NCBI GenBank assembly: GCA_902627495.1
Contig: CACOJS010000004.1
Coordinates: forward strand, 1-64,000
DNA from: Hydrogenophilales bacterium
GTDB lineage: Bacteria; Pseudomonadota; Gammaproteobacteria; Burkholderiales; Eutrophovitaceae
Length of the DNA: 64,000 nucleotides
Direction: 5' to 3'
The position numbers were made by a program, and so were the translations under genes. Under the pieces are notes generated by a model. It worked only from the letters and a program-made list of their open reading frames with translations, searched no databases and was not told where the DNA came from. Of the stretch, positions 61,847 through 64,000 are shown piece by piece; the stretch's first letter is position 1, and each line of letters opens with the position of its first letter.

Positions 61847-61925
61847 TATACCCCAAAAAAAGTACCCGCCACTTATATTTTGGTCTTGCCTTATATAGTG
61901 GCATCATAATCGAAAAAAAACATCG
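61847..61925 (+). repeat. Hairpin intergenic repeat A, copy 9 (degenerate)
   Basis: TATACCCCAAAAAAAGTACCC, CACTTATATTTTGGTCTTGCC, TATAGTGGCATCATAATCG. The left half is well kept and the right half diverged. It is the only copy in the 50-62 kb part and again marks a cyclase promoter. Confidence 0.55.
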
Positions 61926-62140
61926 CTGTATTAGGAAGGTAATACGTGGTACTTTTTACCCAATCTTTAACTTCATTTAATCCTACAGCCTAATTAAATA
62001 AAGTCTGCTAAACAAGGTGAAATTTTTTTTTATTTTCATAGTGATCAGTAAATTACATACCATTGATTTCTTTAACATCATTACCCTCTATAGGATGTCG
62101 AAAAATATGTATAATACATAGAACCTACGGAGGACCGAAA

Positions 62141-64000
62141 ATGACACAAGAAAAGACAGGTGATGACAGAAAATTGTCAACCATACTCGCGATGGATGTG
62201 GCAAATTATTCAGAAAAGATGGGGGCTGATGAAGAAGGGACTATACAACAGCTGAGAGCCTGTCGCTCCATCATAGAAAAGAACGTATCCTCATCGAATG
62301 GAAGAATCTTCAACACTGCAGGTGATGCGTTTATGGTTGAATTTGGAAACACTCTGGCAGCAGTTACAACAGCCATAGCTATCCAAAAAGAGATATTTGA
62401 GCACAATCAAAAAATCACAAATTTATCCAACCGACTGTATTTTAGAATGGGAATCAACTTGGGTGATGTGATGATGGATGGGGATAATATTTTGGGGGAT
62501 GGAGTTAATGTTGCTGCTCGTTTAGAAGGAATAGCACCACCCGGAGGAATTTGTGTGTCAGAAATTGTTCATACCACGGTTAAAGGCAAATTAGAGTATG
62601 GATTAATAGATAAAGGTGAGCATAATTTAAAAAATATAGCTGACCCAGTCAAAGCATACTATATAGATATTAATACAGGAGAAATAGATCCAAAAAAATT
62701 TAAGGCACCTACTGCCAAAACCAAATCAAAAATCTACTCTGGAGGAATTGTAATTGCTTTATTAGTTGCTGCAATAATTATTTTTCTTAATCCATTTGAG
62801 CAGTCAAACTTACAACTGAATACAATTGCCCTCCTACCAATAAACGCCAATTCCAATGACGAAGAACAAACTAATTTGGCTGCAGGCCTAACACAAGACA
62901 TCTCCTCCTCTCTGATTAGAGCCTCGAAAAAATTAAATATTATAAAATTAAATAATATCCCAGAAGATTTAAATGCTGTAGCAACTAAAACAGGAGCTAG
63001 GTACTTAATAACGGGGGATCTTAGGCAATCATCGAATAATATTAGAGTTTCTATCAACCTCATTGATGCTGAAAACATGAGTACCGTTTGGTCCGAACAA
63101 TATGACAAAAAATCTGACATTGAAAATATATTTAAATTACAAGACGAAATTGTGTCGAGTGTTATCGACGCTTTAGTAGGTAATGGAGACATTCTTTCTA
63201 AAGAAGTTGTTAGAGCCGTTTCAAAAGCAAATTCAAAGAATATGAATGCCTATGCCTGTGTCAATTTTGTTCGTAACGGCTTTCTTAATAAAGGTTTAAC
63301 TCCAGATAATTTTAACAAATCTCTTACTTGCTTAAAGCAAGCTGTTAAAGATGATCCAGATTATAAAGAAGCATGGCAATATTATGGGTATGTACAAAGC
63401 TGGGGTTATTCAATTTTTCAAGTTTTCCCAAAGGACAGCCTTAGTATTGCGTTGAACGCAGTTGAAGAGGCAATTACTTTGGACGCAAACTATGCTGAAG
63501 CATATGCCACCAAAGCAGAAATAGAATATTATTATAAAAACTTTGATCAAATGCTCAAAGATGGTGAAAAAGCAATAAGTCTGGCACCCAACGATGCTCA
63601 CACAGTTGGGAGAATATCTTATGTCTTTGGCTTATCTGGGTGGGGTTGTCATGCATCACCTGAATTACAAAACAAGTATCAGATTGATGAAAGAGCTTGT
63701 TACCGATTAAAGAAAGGACATGAATTAGGAGTCAGGGCTGACAAATTAGATCCGTATAAAAATGTTATCTTCGATAATTTTGGAAGAGCACCTTTATACC
63801 AAGACTCCAAAGACTGGGAAAATCTACTAGCTGTAATGCAAGAACAACCGGCCCCTTTTATGTGGTGGAACCATTACATGGGAACTGCCAGTCATCATTT
63901 AGGGAAAAAAGATAATGCAAAAAAATATTTTGCACGAGTTAAAGAGCTTTTAGGTGGCGTGAACACCATTGAGGCCTTGAAAAAAGAAGCTGAGATTTGG
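62141..64000 (+). CDS. Class III cyclase-domain protein with TolB/FlgO-like and TPR regions (incomplete)
   Basis: An open frame from ATG 62141 (ACGGAGGACC upstream) runs past the right edge, so at least 620 residues are encoded. The N-terminal cyclase domain (about 10-170) has STILAMDVANYSEKMGADEE with the first metal Asp, FNTAGDAFMVEFGNTLAAVT with the second, and DGVNVAARLEGIAPPGGICV. The substrate-selecting lysine seen in the other cyclases is Asn here (FNTAGDA). Then come a membrane helix (GGIVIALLVAAIIIFLNPF, about 200-220), a TolB/FlgO-like domain (ALLPINANSND, GLTQDISSSLIRA, GARYLITGDLRQ) and TPR-like helices. This architecture is widespread and unrelated to the local cyclase family. 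Confidence 0.9.
   Translation, partial: MTQEKTGDDRKLSTILAMDVANYSEKMGADEEGTIQQLRACRSIIEKNVSSSNGRIFNTAGDAFMVEFGNTLAAVTTAIAIQKEIFEHNQKITNLSNRLYFRMGINLGDVMMDGDNILGDGVNVAARLEGIAPPGGICVSEIVHTTVKGKLEYGLIDKGEHNLKNIADPVKAYYIDINTGEIDPKKFKAPTAKTKSKIYSGGIVIALLVAAIIIFLNPFEQSNLQLNTIALLPINANSNDEEQTNLAAGLTQDISSSLIRASKKLNIIKLNNIPEDLNAVATKTGARYLITGDLRQSSNNIRVSINLIDAENMSTVWSEQYDKKSDIENIFKLQDEIVSSVIDALVGNGDILSKEVVRAVSKANSKNMNAYACVNFVRNGFLNKGLTPDNFNKSLTCLKQAVKDDPDYKEAWQYYGYVQSWGYSIFQVFPKDSLSIALNAVEEAITLDANYAEAYATKAEIEYYYKNFDQMLKDGEKAISLAPNDAHTVGRISYVFGLSGWGCHASPELQNKYQIDERACYRLKKGHELGVRADKLDPYKNVIFDNFGRAPLYQDSKDWENLLAVMQEQPAPFMWWNHYMGTASHHLGKKDNAKKYFARVKELLGGVNTIEALKKEAEIW

Noticed and set aside
19304-61925. Repeat A as a set of intrinsic terminators or a CRISPR array
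   Set aside because: The T-rich stretch precedes the stem rather than following it as a clean run, and copies are kilobases apart with genes in between, so neither explanation fits.

Overview
The window looks like an AT-rich marine-type gammaproteobacterial chromosome. Three things point that way: an E. coli-like LexA with a CTGT-N8-ACAG SOS box, H70/D84-type FabA followed by FabB and FabI, and the pairing of lysC with a tRNA-Ser(GCT) and a tRNA-Arg(ACG). The assignment is an inference from gene content; no rRNA is present.

Bases 1-19,000 are mostly housekeeping and metabolism. They hold the end of an HNH nuclease gene, a BisC/TorZ-like molybdenum S/N-oxide reductase, formate-tetrahydrofolate ligase, a lipoprotein methyltransferase, and a complete SOS mutagenesis cassette (lexA-imuA-imuB-dnaE2). 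Next come an Old Yellow Enzyme / VOC / acyl-CoA dehydrogenase operon, tRNA-Arg, lysC, tRNA-Ser (no csrA between the last two), a truncated acyl-CoA dehydrogenase copy butting against the tRNA-Ser CCA end, and the operon fabA-fabB-fabI on the minus strand.

Bases 19,000-50,000, with an outlier at 60,200-62,000, are an accessory region with strong birth-and-death evolution. Seven cyclase genes have nearly identical class III catalytic domains. Six carry a divergent soluble N-terminal domain and one carries a 7TM-DISM receptor. There is also one cyclase 3' stump and an unrelated eighth cyclase running off the right end. Scattered among them are small secreted proteins (MORN-repeat, YwqK/MORN_2-like, surface-adhesin-E-like), many decayed. 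A hairpin-bearing intergenic repeat occurs about nine times and a second repeat marks cyclase 3' flanks. A phage-type small gene killed by one stop codon and a 3' tRNA-Met(CAT) fragment suggest past integrations. Ordinary metabolic genes (threonine dehydratase, MDR reductases, M3 peptidase, enolase-superfamily enzyme, class II aldolase, acyl-CoA dehydrogenase) are interleaved.

Bases 50,000-60,000 contain several compact modules. The first is an SGNH hydrolase / SxtJ / DUF5989 / carbamoyltransferase set, probably decorating an exported glycan or metabolite. The second is a metal module: a Ni-superoxide dismutase with a Sec signal peptide, and an outer membrane protein, HMA protein and MerT-like protein with a CsoR-type repressor and its operator. 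The third is a tandem glycine riboswitch controlling a DadA-like amino acid oxidase. A DUF938 methyltransferase and a MazG-like pyrophosphohydrolase complete the stretch.
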